DNA of 64,000 nt from UBA9926 sp018645765. GTDB taxonomy: Bacteria; Pseudomonadota; Gammaproteobacteria; Pseudomonadales; Azotimanducaceae. The notes under the pieces were generated by a model that saw nothing but the letters and a program-made list of their open reading frames with translations, was not told the DNA's origin and made no database searches. The stretch covers positions 248,001 to 312,000 of the forward strand of contig CASIBO010000005.1 of NCBI GenBank assembly GCA_949372755.1, written 5' to 3'. A program made the translations under genes and the position numbers. Numbering within the stretch: position 1 is the stretch's first letter; the number at the start of each line of letters is the position of its first letter. Below are positions 9,729 through 18,309 of the stretch, in pieces.

Positions 9729-10640
9729 ATGACCCATCGACTCCGCCGTTGTCACATCAGCGTTCCCGGCAGCAACGAAAAAATGCTGCTTAAAAGCACA
9801 AAGCTTGACGTCGACGTCGTCATTATCGATCTAGAGGATGCCGTCGCGCCCTCAGAGAAAGAAAACGCCCGCAACCTCGTTGCGCACCTGCTGCGGCAGG
9901 AGACTTGGCGCGCGCCGACAGTTTCAGTCCGAATAAACGCACTATCCAGCGAGCACTGCTATCAAGATATTCTGCATCTCATGGATCATGATGGCGCGCC
10001 TAGCGCAAGGCCCCAAACCTTAATCCTACCGAAAACTCAACGCAGCTCGGATCTCCTTTTTGTGGATCAATTGTTGATTCAAATCGAGGCGCGCCGAGGT
10101 CTTGACCGGGCCACCGGCCTTGAGGCGCTGGTTGAAGATGCAACTGGCATGCTCAATGTTGGCGACATCGCAACCGCCTGCGAACGGCTTGAAACCTTGA
10201 TCTTCGGCATGGGTGATTTTGCCGCAAGTCAGAGAATTGACACCCTAAATATTGGTGATCAGGGCGGGTACGCCGGCGATCTCTGGCATTACCCGCGGTA
10301 TCAACTCATTATGGCGGCGCGCGCCCACGGCCTCGAACCGGTTGATGGACCCTATGCGAATTTTAAGGACGCCACCGGGCATGCGGCCGACTGCACCGCA
10401 GCCAAGTGTCTCGGGATGACCGGCAAATGGGCGATCCATCCCGATCAAATTGCGCCCATCACAACGTGTTTCAGTCCCAGTTTGGAAGCCGTGGCACAAG
10501 CACGGGCGCAACGCACAGCTTATGAGGCGGCGTTAGCCCAAGGTCTGGGCGCGGTCAGCGTTGATGGCGTCATGGTGGACCAGGCCTCGATCAAGCTCGC
10601 AGCCCCCTTATTGGCACAAGCCGCTCTTTTGGGCTTGTAA
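9729..10640 (+). CDS. HpcH/HpaI aldolase / CitE-like acyl-CoA lyase
   Basis: A 303-residue TIM-barrel lyase related to citrate lyase beta subunit, malyl-CoA lyase and citramalyl-CoA lyase. Signatures are the N-terminal RRCHISVPGSNEKML, then DVVIIDLEDAVAPSEKENAR, VSVRINAL, the Glu-rich LEALVEDATGMLN and the Asp-bearing LIFGMGDFAAS. Near the C-terminus is GKWAIHPDQIAPI, common in this family. Stand-alone CitE-like proteins, without CitF and CitD neighbours as here, cleave or form malyl-, citramalyl- or related CoA thioesters. The position divergent from malate synthase suggests a role in glyoxylate-linked carbon flow. AGGA lies about 10 bases before the ATG. Confidence 0.88.
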   Translation: MTHRLRRCHISVPGSNEKMLLKSTKLDVDVVIIDLEDAVAPSEKENARNLVAHLLRQETWRAPTVSVRINALSSEHCYQDILHLMDHDGAPSARPQTLILPKTQRSSDLLFVDQLLIQIEARRGLDRATGLEALVEDATGMLNVGDIATACERLETLIFGMGDFAASQRIDTLNIGDQGGYAGDLWHYPRYQLIMAARAHGLEPVDGPYANFKDATGHAADCTAAKCLGMTGKWAIHPDQIAPITTCFSPSLEAVAQARAQRTAYEAALAQGLGAVSVDGVMVDQASIKLAAPLLAQAALLGL

Positions 10641-10690
10641 TCGAAAATCCGCAATCTACGTAACACCATCAGTTTCAGCGGAGTGCATCT

Positions 10691-11515
10691 GTGCCAGAAG
10701 GCCCCGAAATAAGACGTGCAGCGGACGCGCTGAGCGACGCCATTGCCGGCCTGTCGATCGATCACGTACGACTGCCCTATCATCGTCTGAGGCCCTTCGG
10801 GCCGCGCTTCCGAGGGCAGCGCATCAAGGCCTTTCGAACCCACGGCAAGGCGCTTCTAACCGATTTTGATAATGGCTGGACGGTGTACTCGCACAATCAG
10901 CTTTACGGGCTCTGGCAAGTGGCGCGCCCAAACGACCCGCTCCTGCCAGGACGGGCACTGCGACTCGAATTGGGCCATCGAGACCGCTGCATTCGACTCT
11001 ACAGCGCAACGGATATCAGCCTTTGGCGGACCCAAAACGTTGCGCAGCATCCTTTCCTCAGCCGTTTGGGGCCGGACATCTTAGACCCAATCCTTACGCC
11101 AGCAACCCTCGTTGCGCGTCTGCAATCCGCAAAATTTCAAAATCAAAGCCTTGGAAAACTCTATTTGGACCAGCGCTTTCTTGCCGGCGTTGGCAATTAT
11201 TTACGCAGTGAAATTTTGTTCCGCGCGGGGGTTAATGGCCAGTGCAAACCCAACCAACTGAACCTTAAGCACCTTGCTCGACTGGCTCGGCAAACCCTGA
11301 AGACAAGCCAGCAAAGTTATGAAACTGGCGGCATCACCCTGAATACGCGGCGGGCGGACAGGCTTCAAAAGGCGGGCGCAGATTTTGAGCAATCACGATT
11401 TTGGGTCTTCGACCGTGCCGGCTTGCCTTGCTATCAATGCGCACAACCGATCCAGCGTTCCACAATGGCCTCACGTCGCCTTTACACCTGCTTGTCGTGC
11501 CAGAAGTCACCGTGA
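10691..11515 (+). CDS. nei: Fpg/Nei-family DNA glycosylase (endonuclease VIII-like)
   Basis: A base-excision repair enzyme that removes oxidised pyrimidines and nicks the strand. Translation starts at a GTG giving MPEGPEIRR; Pro2 is the Schiff-base nucleophile and Glu3 the proton donor, which fixes this start. The 274-residue length fits. The DNA-binding helix-two-turn-helix carries LDQRFLAGVGNYLRSEILF. The C-terminal zinc finger has four Cys in CYQC...CLSC. The opening residues resemble Nei more than MutM, but substrate preference is not proven. Its TGA overlaps the GTG of the RNase J-like gene (GTGA at 11512), so the two are co-translated. Confidence 0.92.
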   Translation: MPEGPEIRRAADALSDAIAGLSIDHVRLPYHRLRPFGPRFRGQRIKAFRTHGKALLTDFDNGWTVYSHNQLYGLWQVARPNDPLLPGRALRLELGHRDRCIRLYSATDISLWRTQNVAQHPFLSRLGPDILDPILTPATLVARLQSAKFQNQSLGKLYLDQRFLAGVGNYLRSEILFRAGVNGQCKPNQLNLKHLARLARQTLKTSQQSYETGGITLNTRRADRLQKAGADFEQSRFWVFDRAGLPCYQCAQPIQRSTMASRRLYTCLSCQKSP

Positions 11516-12876
11516 AATTTCGGCAGCCCACAGATCAGGAATTGTGGTTTCTGCCCCTTGGTGGGTCCGGTGAAATCGGCATGAACCTCAATCTCTTCGG
11601 TCACGATGATTCCTGGCTGATGGTTGACTGCGGCATTACGTTTGAGCGCCAGGCAAGCGGTGACAATCAGATCGAAATGCCAGACCCGGACGGGGCCCCG
11701 CAAGCGCTACAGAGTCTTGTCGGCATCATCGCAACCCACGCCCATGAAGATCACATCGGCGCCCTTCCGCACTTATACAAGCGATTTCCCAAACCGATTT
11801 ACACCACCGCCTTCACCGCAGGCGTGATTCGACAAAAATTTCAAGGCGCGGCGCTGGCACCAAAGATTCAGGTCATGGACAGTTACAGCACCCGCCAAAT
11901 TGGCCCTTTTAGAGTCACCTGGCTGCCCATTACCCATTCAACGCCAGAAACCCATGCGCTGCTCATCGAAACTAAAGCGGGCAACATTCTGCACACCGCT
12001 GACTGGAAAATCGATCCTGCGCCCGTCATTGGTCCCGCTTTCGAATCAAACCGTTTTAGTGCGGACAATCTCCCGCCCTTGGATGCCCTCGTTGTTGATT
12101 CCACCAATGCCCTCAAACGCGGTCATTCTAAATCAGAGCAGTCGATTAAGGCCGGTCTTAAAAAGGCCATAGGCGCAGCCACCGGCCGGGTCATTATTGG
12201 CTGCTTTGCCAGCAACATCGCGCGGCTCCAGTCTATAGGACAAGCCTGCGTCGAAACCGATCGCCATTTGGCGTTGGCGGGTCGCTCGCTCGTTAAAATG
12301 TCCGGCATTGCTAAAAGCGTGGGCTATCTCAAAACCGACTTTCCTGAGATACCGCTATCGCACCTCGGTTACCTTCCAGGTGAAAACGCGTTGCTGATCG
12401 CCACAGGCAGTCAAGGCGAGCGCGGATCCGCGCTGTGGCGCCTGGCGAGAGATCAACATCCAGATCTCGCTTTAAACAGCACGGATTTGGTGATCCTCAG
12501 CGCCAAAACCATCCCGGGTAACGAGGCGGAAGTTGCAGCGCTGGTTAAGGGGTTTCAAGCACAAGGCGCCAAAGTCTTATCGGCCGAGACAGACGATGCA
12601 CTAGACCTTCACGCCTCCGGCCATCCCAATCAGGACGAGCTCGCAGCGTTATATAACATCGCGCAGCCAAATCTTGTGATTCCGGTTCATGGCGAACCCC
12701 AACATCTCAAGGAAAATGCAAAGATCGCGAAAGCGGCGGGCGTTGCCGCGACCCTGACCGGCCGCAATGGCGATCTGTTTGTTTGCTCTACCCCCGTTCT
12801 GATTAAGCGGGATTGGGTCAAAACAGGCCGGCTTGTCTACTCGCAACACGATGCATCCTTGCTCAAACAGCGCTGA
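11512..12876 (+). CDS. RNase J-like metallo-beta-lactamase/beta-CASP nuclease
   Basis: A 454-residue RNA-processing hydrolase of the RNase J group. It opens with LWFLPLGGSGEIGMNLNLFG, then the zinc motif HAHEDHIGAL (H76, H78, D80, H81), a second site in ITHSTPETHALLI, the strand HTADWKIDP, and beta-CASP segments including VIPVHGEPQHL. I chose GTG at 11512 because it overlaps the glycosylase stop and starts the conserved domain at once; an earlier in-frame start would lie inside nei. It is about 100 residues shorter than classic RNase J and lacks the C-terminal dimerisation domain. Short RNase J-like proteins occur in some proteobacteria. Coupling to a DNA repair gene is notable. Confidence 0.88.
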   Translation: MKFRQPTDQELWFLPLGGSGEIGMNLNLFGHDDSWLMVDCGITFERQASGDNQIEMPDPDGAPQALQSLVGIIATHAHEDHIGALPHLYKRFPKPIYTTAFTAGVIRQKFQGAALAPKIQVMDSYSTRQIGPFRVTWLPITHSTPETHALLIETKAGNILHTADWKIDPAPVIGPAFESNRFSADNLPPLDALVVDSTNALKRGHSKSEQSIKAGLKKAIGAATGRVIIGCFASNIARLQSIGQACVETDRHLALAGRSLVKMSGIAKSVGYLKTDFPEIPLSHLGYLPGENALLIATGSQGERGSALWRLARDQHPDLALNSTDLVILSAKTIPGNEAEVAALVKGFQAQGAKVLSAETDDALDLHASGHPNQDELAALYNIAQPNLVIPVHGEPQHLKENAKIAKAAGVAATLTGRNGDLFVCSTPVLIKRDWVKTGRLVYSQHDASLLKQR

Positions 12877-12934
12877 CTTGATCCGAATTCCGACTGCGGC
12901 TAGACTCCGCCGCGAATCACGGTGAGGAAAAGAC

Positions 12935-13936
12935 ATGTTGAAGGTTTTGATCTTGCCTGGCGATGGCATCGGTCCAGAAATCATGGCTTCGGCCAAGACC
13001 TTACTCACTGCTCTGGCAGTGCCCATTCAGATGAGCGAGGCATTAGCTGGCGGCGCCGCACTTGCGGAGGGGCTTGATTTGATCCCACCAGAGACCCTCG
13101 CGCGCATAACAGATGCCGATGCAACGCTCAAAGGCCCCATCACGACCCCGATCGGTAGAGGTTTCAGCTCGGTCAACGTGTCCTTGCGGCAACATTTTGA
13201 GCTCTACGCCAATGTCCGACCTATCTTGTCACTACCGGGGACCAAAGCACGATACCAAGACCTTGACCTGATCGTCGTGCGCGAGAATCTAGAAGGCCTG
13301 TATTCCGGGCAGGGCCATAGTCTTTCCGAAGACGGGAACCGCGCCGAGCTTAAAAGCATCATCACCAAAGCCGGCTCAGCCAACATCATTCGACATGCCT
13401 TTGAAACCGCCCGCAAACTTTCTCGAAAGAAAGTAACCCTGGTCCACAAAGCCAATATTATGAAATCCACTTCCGGGCTGTTTCTCAGCACGGGTCGCGA
13501 GATTTCACAAGCGTATCCAGACATTGCATTCGAGGAAATGATTGTAGACAACTGCGCCATGCAACTCGTGATGAACCCTGAACGCTTTGACATCATTGTG
13601 ACGACCAATCTTTTTGGCGATATCCTGTCAGATCTTTGCGCCGGCCTGATCGGCGGTTTGGGCCTTGCGCCTGGAGCCAACCTCGGTCATGACCATGCCA
13701 TTTTTGAAGCGGTGCACGGCAGCGCCCCGGATATTGCCGGCCTTGGCATTGCCAATCCAACCGCACTATTACTCGCCGCTGCAATGATGCTGGATCATTT
13801 AGGGCTGGGAGATGCGGCGGCGCGTCTGCGCGGTGCCATCAAGCAGACCCTTACCCAAGGCAAGTGCAAAACATCTGACTTAGGCGGCGACGCCTCGACC
13901 GAACAGTATACCCAAGCCTTGGTCAGGGCTTTGTAA
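12935..13936 (+). CDS. NAD-dependent isocitrate dehydrogenase-type decarboxylating dehydrogenase
   Basis: A 333-residue member of the isocitrate/isopropylmalate dehydrogenase family. The N-terminal VLILPGDGIGPEIMASA is followed by SSVNVSLRQHFELYANVRP. The SxNxxLR pattern there is the isocitrate-type substrate loop, unlike the isopropylmalate type. VRENLEGLYSG, the Lys in LVHKANIMKST, metal-binding Asp residues in FGDILSDLCAGLIGG, and HGSAPDIAG complete the site. Size and motifs match the short NAD-linked IDH, which oxidises isocitrate to 2-oxoglutarate in the TCA cycle. Homoisocitrate or tartrate dehydrogenase activity cannot be excluded. GAGGA is 8 bases before the ATG. It follows the RNase J-like gene after 58 bp and may share its transcript. 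Confidence 0.88.
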   Translation: MLKVLILPGDGIGPEIMASAKTLLTALAVPIQMSEALAGGAALAEGLDLIPPETLARITDADATLKGPITTPIGRGFSSVNVSLRQHFELYANVRPILSLPGTKARYQDLDLIVVRENLEGLYSGQGHSLSEDGNRAELKSIITKAGSANIIRHAFETARKLSRKKVTLVHKANIMKSTSGLFLSTGREISQAYPDIAFEEMIVDNCAMQLVMNPERFDIIVTTNLFGDILSDLCAGLIGGLGLAPGANLGHDHAIFEAVHGSAPDIAGLGIANPTALLLAAAMMLDHLGLGDAAARLRGAIKQTLTQGKCKTSDLGGDASTEQYTQALVRAL

Positions 13937-14042
13937 GGTCATTGTCGAACGCCCCTTGACGAAAAAGCCTCGAGGAACTGCGTCAGGCGCGCCACCCGCG
14001 GGGCTCTAAGGCTTCGCGCACCTCACATTAGCATCAAACTAA

Positions 14043-15224
14043 TCAAGCGCTCCCCGCCGACGGCGCATCCAGCGCCCCCGGCAGGCCTAATTCGCGGAGT
14101 ATGGCCTCGGTGTGTTCCCCAATGCTGGGTGCTGTACTCGCAGGCACGAGCGTCGCATTCAGAAATCTTGCAGCAGGACGCGCCTCTCGCAACTTGCCGG
14201 CGACGGGGTGGTCCCGTTCTCGAAACACCTCATTGGCAATCAATTGCGGATCGTTGTGTAGATCTTCTAGCCGCTTAACACTTGCCACCGGGACTTGTTC
14301 CGCGTCAAGCTTTGCAAGAAAAGCCTCAACGGTCATTGATTTGGTCTTCAACAGTGCCTCTTTAAGGCTATCGCTATAGGCCTGGCGATTGCGTTGCCGG
14401 CTCGTTAAAGTTTGAAACATAGGGTCCGCCCGCAATGCATCCAAGTCGAGCGCGCGACAAAGGCCCGTAAATTCCCCATCCGACAAGGTCATAAACGCAG
14501 CCCAACCATCCGCCAACTCTACCAATTGACCGGCGGCGGAAATCGGCGGGCGATGCTCAATATCCTCGCCCTGCAAAGTGGCATCCGCGCCCGCGTCGGG
14601 CCACATAAAGGCAACTGCCGTATCCAACATCGACAATTCGATATGCTCACCCAATCCAGTTCGCTCCCGTGCATACAAGGCCGCCGCAATGGCCTGCGCG
14701 CCAGTATGCGCCGTGAGCTTGTCCATAATCAGTTGGTTCACCTGTTCAGGGCCCTCACCGCGTTTGAGGCCTTGAACCGAAACCATCGCGGAGTAAGCCT
14801 GTATGATGGGGTCGTACGCACGTTTGCCAGCCTCAGGTCCATCCGGTCCAAAACCGCTGATGGAGAGATAAATGAGCCTGGGATTCAAACGTTGCATCGC
14901 CTCGAATCCAAGTCCTAAGCGCTGAACAACACCTGGCCGAAAGTTTTGAATCAGCACATCCGCGCGCGCAACCAAGCCCTGCAAAACCGGCATGACGGCG
15001 GGATCTTTTAAATCCAGTGCAATGCTACGCTTGCCTCGGTTTAACACATGAAACGAGCCCGAAAACCCATTTCGACGACTGCCGACATTGCGTTGTATAT
15101 CGCCCTCGAGCTTCTCAACCTTGATCACATCAGCACCAAGGTCTGCCAGCACCGCACCGGTGAGGGGCCCAGAGACAACCGCTGATAAGTCAACAACCGT
15201 TACCCCAGTTAATGGTCCAGCCAT
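14043..15224 (-). CDS. CaiB/BaiF-family CoA-transferase
   Basis: A 393-residue class III CoA-transferase, which moves CoA between carboxylic acids through an enzyme-bound Asp anhydride. The start LTGVTVVDLSAVVSGPL and the segments VLADLGADVIKVEKLEGD, NRGKRSIALDLKDP and LIYLSISGFGPDGP are characteristic. The likely catalytic Asp is in QLIMDKLTAHTG. AAGGAAG precedes the ATG. It is divergent from the amidase at 15348 across 123 bp. A different member of the family sits at 24660, so the window holds two; this one is not next to a CoA ligase. The substrate is unknown. Confidence 0.92.
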   Translation of the reverse strand: MAGPLTGVTVVDLSAVVSGPLTGAVLADLGADVIKVEKLEGDIQRNVGSRRNGFSGSFHVLNRGKRSIALDLKDPAVMPVLQGLVARADVLIQNFRPGVVQRLGLGFEAMQRLNPRLIYLSISGFGPDGPEAGKRAYDPIIQAYSAMVSVQGLKRGEGPEQVNQLIMDKLTAHTGAQAIAAALYARERTGLGEHIELSMLDTAVAFMWPDAGADATLQGEDIEHRPPISAAGQLVELADGWAAFMTLSDGEFTGLCRALDLDALRADPMFQTLTSRQRNRQAYSDSLKEALLKTKSMTVEAFLAKLDAEQVPVASVKRLEDLHNDPQLIANEVFRERDHPVAGKLREARPAARFLNATLVPASTAPSIGEHTEAILRELGLPGALDAPSAGSA

Positions 15225-15347
15225 TTTAATCTTCCTTTCAGTTATGACCTGTTGTCAAAGCTGCGGTGCAGCCCATTACAATCCATCAAACTCTGTACCG
15301 GATGGACTGGCCAGGTATAGTAACCAACCAATGCCGAGAACCCCATC

Positions 15348-16760
15348 ATGAATCGACAAGCGCTGTGGGCCTGGTCTGCTCTGGAGATCCGAGATGCCGT
15401 ACGATGCAAAGCCATTTCGGCAACGGAAGTCGTCACAGCGCACTTAGATCGGATCAATGCCATCAATCCCCAGATTAATGCAATCGTTACCTTGGTACCG
15501 GAACTTGCCCTGGCACAAGCTCACGCGGTCGATGCGGCAATCGGCCGAGGTGAAACCCTTGGACCACTCGCGGGCGTGCCCGTTGCCCACAAAGATCTCA
15601 CCTTAACCCAAGGCATTCGAACCACCTTCGGCTCTCAGCTTTTCGCCGATTTTGTCCCGACCCAGGATGCAGAAATTGTGGCTCGAATGAAAGCAGCTGG
15701 CGCCGTAACACTTGGCAAAACCAACACACCTGAATGGGGTGCGGGCTCGCAAACCTTTAACGACATTTTTGGTGTTACCCGAAACCCTTATGATCGATCG
15801 AAAACCGCAGGCGGTAGTTCCGGTGGCGCAGCGGCAGCCCTCGCCGCGCGCTTAGTGCCACTTTGCGACGGGACTGACTTAGGCGGATCGCTGAGGAACC
15901 CCGCCAGCTTTTGCAATGTTGTGGGCTTTAGAACAACCCCTGGCCGAGTGCCGATCGTCCCCTCAGAAAATCCCGAGGACCCCCTCCCGATTGCCGGCCC
16001 CATGGCAAGAACGGTCGATGATTGTGCTCTCCTGCTCAGTGTGATCAGTGGCGCGCATGAGCGCGCGCCGCTATCAAAGCTCACTGAGCAGTCCTTTGAA
16101 CCGCCGGTCAAGGCAGGCGCTGGTGCCTTAAAAATCGCATTCAGCGCTGACTTTTCGGGCCAAATCCCGGTTGATCCGGAGGTCGTCGATTGCATCAATG
16201 GCACCCGCGATTTTTTCAACGAGCTCGGTTGCGAAGTCATCGATTATTGCCCTGACCTATCCGGCGCAAACGACACCTTTCATATTCTAAGAGCGAGCTC
16301 GTTTGCCCGTCGCCACGGCAAGGGCGTTCGACGCAACCCGCGCGATTATAAGCAGACCATCGTTTGGAATGTTGAGGCCGGCCTTGCCCTCACCAAACCG
16401 GACATCCATCGCGCCCTGCAACAACAAGCCATGCTCATCGAACGGTTTAGGGTGTTTTTTGAGCACTATGATTTTCTTGTAACGCCCGTCGTCCAAGTGG
16501 CGCCATTCGACGCAGCGCTTGAATACGTTACCGAGATTGCCGGCCAGCCAATGCAAACCTACATCGAATGGATGCAATCGTGTTCTATCTTTTCTGTAAC
16601 CGGCCTACCCGCTTTATCGTTACCCGCCGGGTTCACCTCACTTGGTTTACCCGTTGGCCTGCAAATCATAGGTAAGCCGCGTGCTGACCTGGCCGTCTTG
16701 CAATTGGCCAAAGCATTCGAGACCATCAATCCCATCTGGCAGCGCGCACCCGTTTTTTGA
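15348..16760 (+). CDS. Amidase signature-family amidase
   Basis: A 470-residue hydrolase that cleaves carboxamides to acid and ammonia. The Ser-cisSer-Lys triad is visible: K82 in VAHKDLT, the cis-Ser in AGGSSGGAA (157/158) and the nucleophile S181 in GTDLGGSLRNPA. The length equals that of stand-alone amidases. No GatA partner genes (gatB, gatC) are near, so it is more likely a catabolic amidase than a tRNA amidotransferase subunit. The C-terminal SVTGLPALSLPAG motif is typical. A good Shine-Dalgarno sequence is not obvious. The threonine synthase-like gene starts 37 bp downstream in the same direction. Confidence 0.92.
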   Translation: MNRQALWAWSALEIRDAVRCKAISATEVVTAHLDRINAINPQINAIVTLVPELALAQAHAVDAAIGRGETLGPLAGVPVAHKDLTLTQGIRTTFGSQLFADFVPTQDAEIVARMKAAGAVTLGKTNTPEWGAGSQTFNDIFGVTRNPYDRSKTAGGSSGGAAAALAARLVPLCDGTDLGGSLRNPASFCNVVGFRTTPGRVPIVPSENPEDPLPIAGPMARTVDDCALLLSVISGAHERAPLSKLTEQSFEPPVKAGAGALKIAFSADFSGQIPVDPEVVDCINGTRDFFNELGCEVIDYCPDLSGANDTFHILRASSFARRHGKGVRRNPRDYKQTIVWNVEAGLALTKPDIHRALQQQAMLIERFRVFFEHYDFLVTPVVQVAPFDAALEYVTEIAGQPMQTYIEWMQSCSIFSVTGLPALSLPAGFTSLGLPVGLQIIGKPRADLAVLQLAKAFETINPIWQRAPVF

Positions 16761-16797
16761 AACGGCCCACCCATTGCCCACAACCTGGAGCCGAGCC

Positions 16798-18024
16798 TTG
16801 TCTGCCGACACCCTGCCGATAGAGAATTTTGTCACACACCTCGAATGTAGTCAGTCGGGCAAGCACTATCGACGCAATACCCAGCTCAACCTGTCAGACA
16901 TTGGCAAGCCCCTCTTGGTCCGATATGACCTAAAAGCCATCAAAGCGGCTGTATCCCCAGCCATTCTTAACCAGCGACCCCAAGATCTCTGGCGCTATCA
17001 AGAGTTATTACCACTCACCCAAACACCGATCTCGCTGGGCGAATCCGTTACCCCATTACTTTCTTGCCAATACCTGACCCACGCCCTCGACCTTGGCGAG
17101 GTCCTGATCAAAGACGAGGGCAGATTACCGACCGGTAGTTTTAAAGCCCGCGGGATTGCAATGGCCGTTAACCTCGCTAAAAGCCTGGGCGTGCAACGGA
17201 TGGCCATTCCAACCAATGGCAATGCGGGTGCGGCGCTCGCAGCCTATTGTGCGGCGGCGCATATCGAGGCCATTTGTTTTTGTCCTGATGACACGCCCCA
17301 AGTGAACCTTCAGGAAATGGCCTACTTCGGCGCGAAAACCTTCCGGGTGAAGGGCCTGATCAATGATTGTGGCAAGTTGGTTAAACAAGGCGCCGACCAG
17401 GGCCTTTGGTTTGATACCGCAACGCTTAAGGAGCCTTACCGAATCGAAGGTAAAAAAACGATGGGATTGGAACTCGCGGAGCAACTGAACTGGATCCTGC
17501 CGGATGCGATTTTCTACCCGACCGGTGGCGGCACCGGCCTCATTGGGATGTGGAAAGCCTTTGCTGAACTCGAAGCCCTAGGCTGGATTGATTCCCGCCG
17601 GCCAAAAATGATTGCCGTTCAAGCAGTCACCTGCGCACCCATTGTGAAAGCCTTCCATACCGGGGCCGACCATGCTGAGCTCTGGCCAGACGCGCAAACC
17701 GTTGCCTCTGGCATTCGGGTTCCCGTCGCGATTGGCGACTTTCTTATTCTCAAAGCCCTCCGTGAGAGCCGAGGCACCGCCATCGCCGTGACGGACGAGG
17801 AGATCCTTGAGAGCCAAAAAATTCTGGCCAAGCAGACTGGCATACTGCTGTGTCCAGAAGGTGCTGCAACCGCCGCGGCCTTAATCAAGGCGCGTCAAAA
17901 CGGCACAATTACAGCAGGTGCCAAGGTCGTTCTGTTCAACTGCGCATCGGGCCTCAAATACCCAATGCCGGGGCTTGTGCAGACCTTTGAGCCAGGCCAG
18001 GATATCGCAACCGTCCTCGATTGA
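16798..18024 (+). CDS. Threonine synthase-like PLP-dependent enzyme
   Basis: A 408-residue fold-type II PLP enzyme. I chose the TTG at 16798: GGAG lies 7 bases upstream and the protein then opens with FVTHLECSQSGKHY, the pair of small residues and Cys usual at the N-terminus of this threonine synthase group. The PLP Lys is K116 in LPTGSFKARG. The phosphate-binding loop appears as FYPTGGGTGLIGMWKAF, and LCPEGAATAAAL and FNCASGLKYP follow. Threonine synthases of this group convert O-phosphohomoserine to threonine. The FKARG motif also occurs in related lyases, so exact activity is not certain. Homoserine genes are not adjacent. Confidence 0.82.
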   Translation: MSADTLPIENFVTHLECSQSGKHYRRNTQLNLSDIGKPLLVRYDLKAIKAAVSPAILNQRPQDLWRYQELLPLTQTPISLGESVTPLLSCQYLTHALDLGEVLIKDEGRLPTGSFKARGIAMAVNLAKSLGVQRMAIPTNGNAGAALAAYCAAAHIEAICFCPDDTPQVNLQEMAYFGAKTFRVKGLINDCGKLVKQGADQGLWFDTATLKEPYRIEGKKTMGLELAEQLNWILPDAIFYPTGGGTGLIGMWKAFAELEALGWIDSRRPKMIAVQAVTCAPIVKAFHTGADHAELWPDAQTVASGIRVPVAIGDFLILKALRESRGTAIAVTDEEILESQKILAKQTGILLCPEGAATAAALIKARQNGTITAGAKVVLFNCASGLKYPMPGLVQTFEPGQDIATVLD

Positions 18025-18164
18025 GGCCTTTAAGCTCATGGCGCGGGTAACACAGTGACCTGGACCTATATTTGGAACGATACGCCCCTTCTCACCCAAC
18101 ACTGCCCGTCACCATCAAAGTAGCTTTTAGTTGCAACCCAAACGGCCCAGTGTAAGATAACGCC

Positions 18165-18250
18165 CACCTTAGGGGTGGTCCTCGGACCTGAGATGCGCCT
18201 GGCGCGAACCCTAGAACCTGATCCGGATCATACCGGCGTAGGAAAAGGAC
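18165..18250 (+). promoter_or_regulatory. TPP riboswitch aptamer (THI element)
   Basis: The conserved thiamine pyrophosphate aptamer is clear. CTGAGA follows the P3 stem (GGTCC/GGACC), an optional arm is built from GCGCC/GGCGC, and ACCCTAGAACCTGATC leads into the P4/P5 arm, closing with ACCGGCGTAGG. P1 can be drawn from CCTT (18167-18170) and AAGG (18245-18248). It lies 60 bp upstream of a TonB-dependent receptor, the first of four thiamine-linked genes. High TPP should lower their expression. Confidence 0.93.
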
Positions 18251-18259
18251 GCATCAACG

Positions 18260-18305
18260 GTCTCCCTTCGTCTCCTCTGGATTGTCTTGCTGTTTAACTG
18301 GAGAC
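18260..18305 (+). promoter_or_regulatory. Expression platform of the TPP riboswitch: two anti-Shine-Dalgarno copies
   Basis: The receptor gene's Shine-Dalgarno is GGAGAC (18300-18305), 4-7 bases before its ATG. Its exact complement GTCTCC occurs twice upstream, at 18260-18265 and 18270-18275. Either copy can pair with it and block ribosomes. No U-run follows a stem here, so control is more likely of translation initiation than of termination. The duplicated partner is unusual. Confidence 0.6.
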
Positions 18306-18309
18306 TTAC

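Noticed and set aside
13204..13784. Long open frames antisense to the isocitrate dehydrogenase gene.
   Set aside because: They are shadows caused by codon bias of the real gene.
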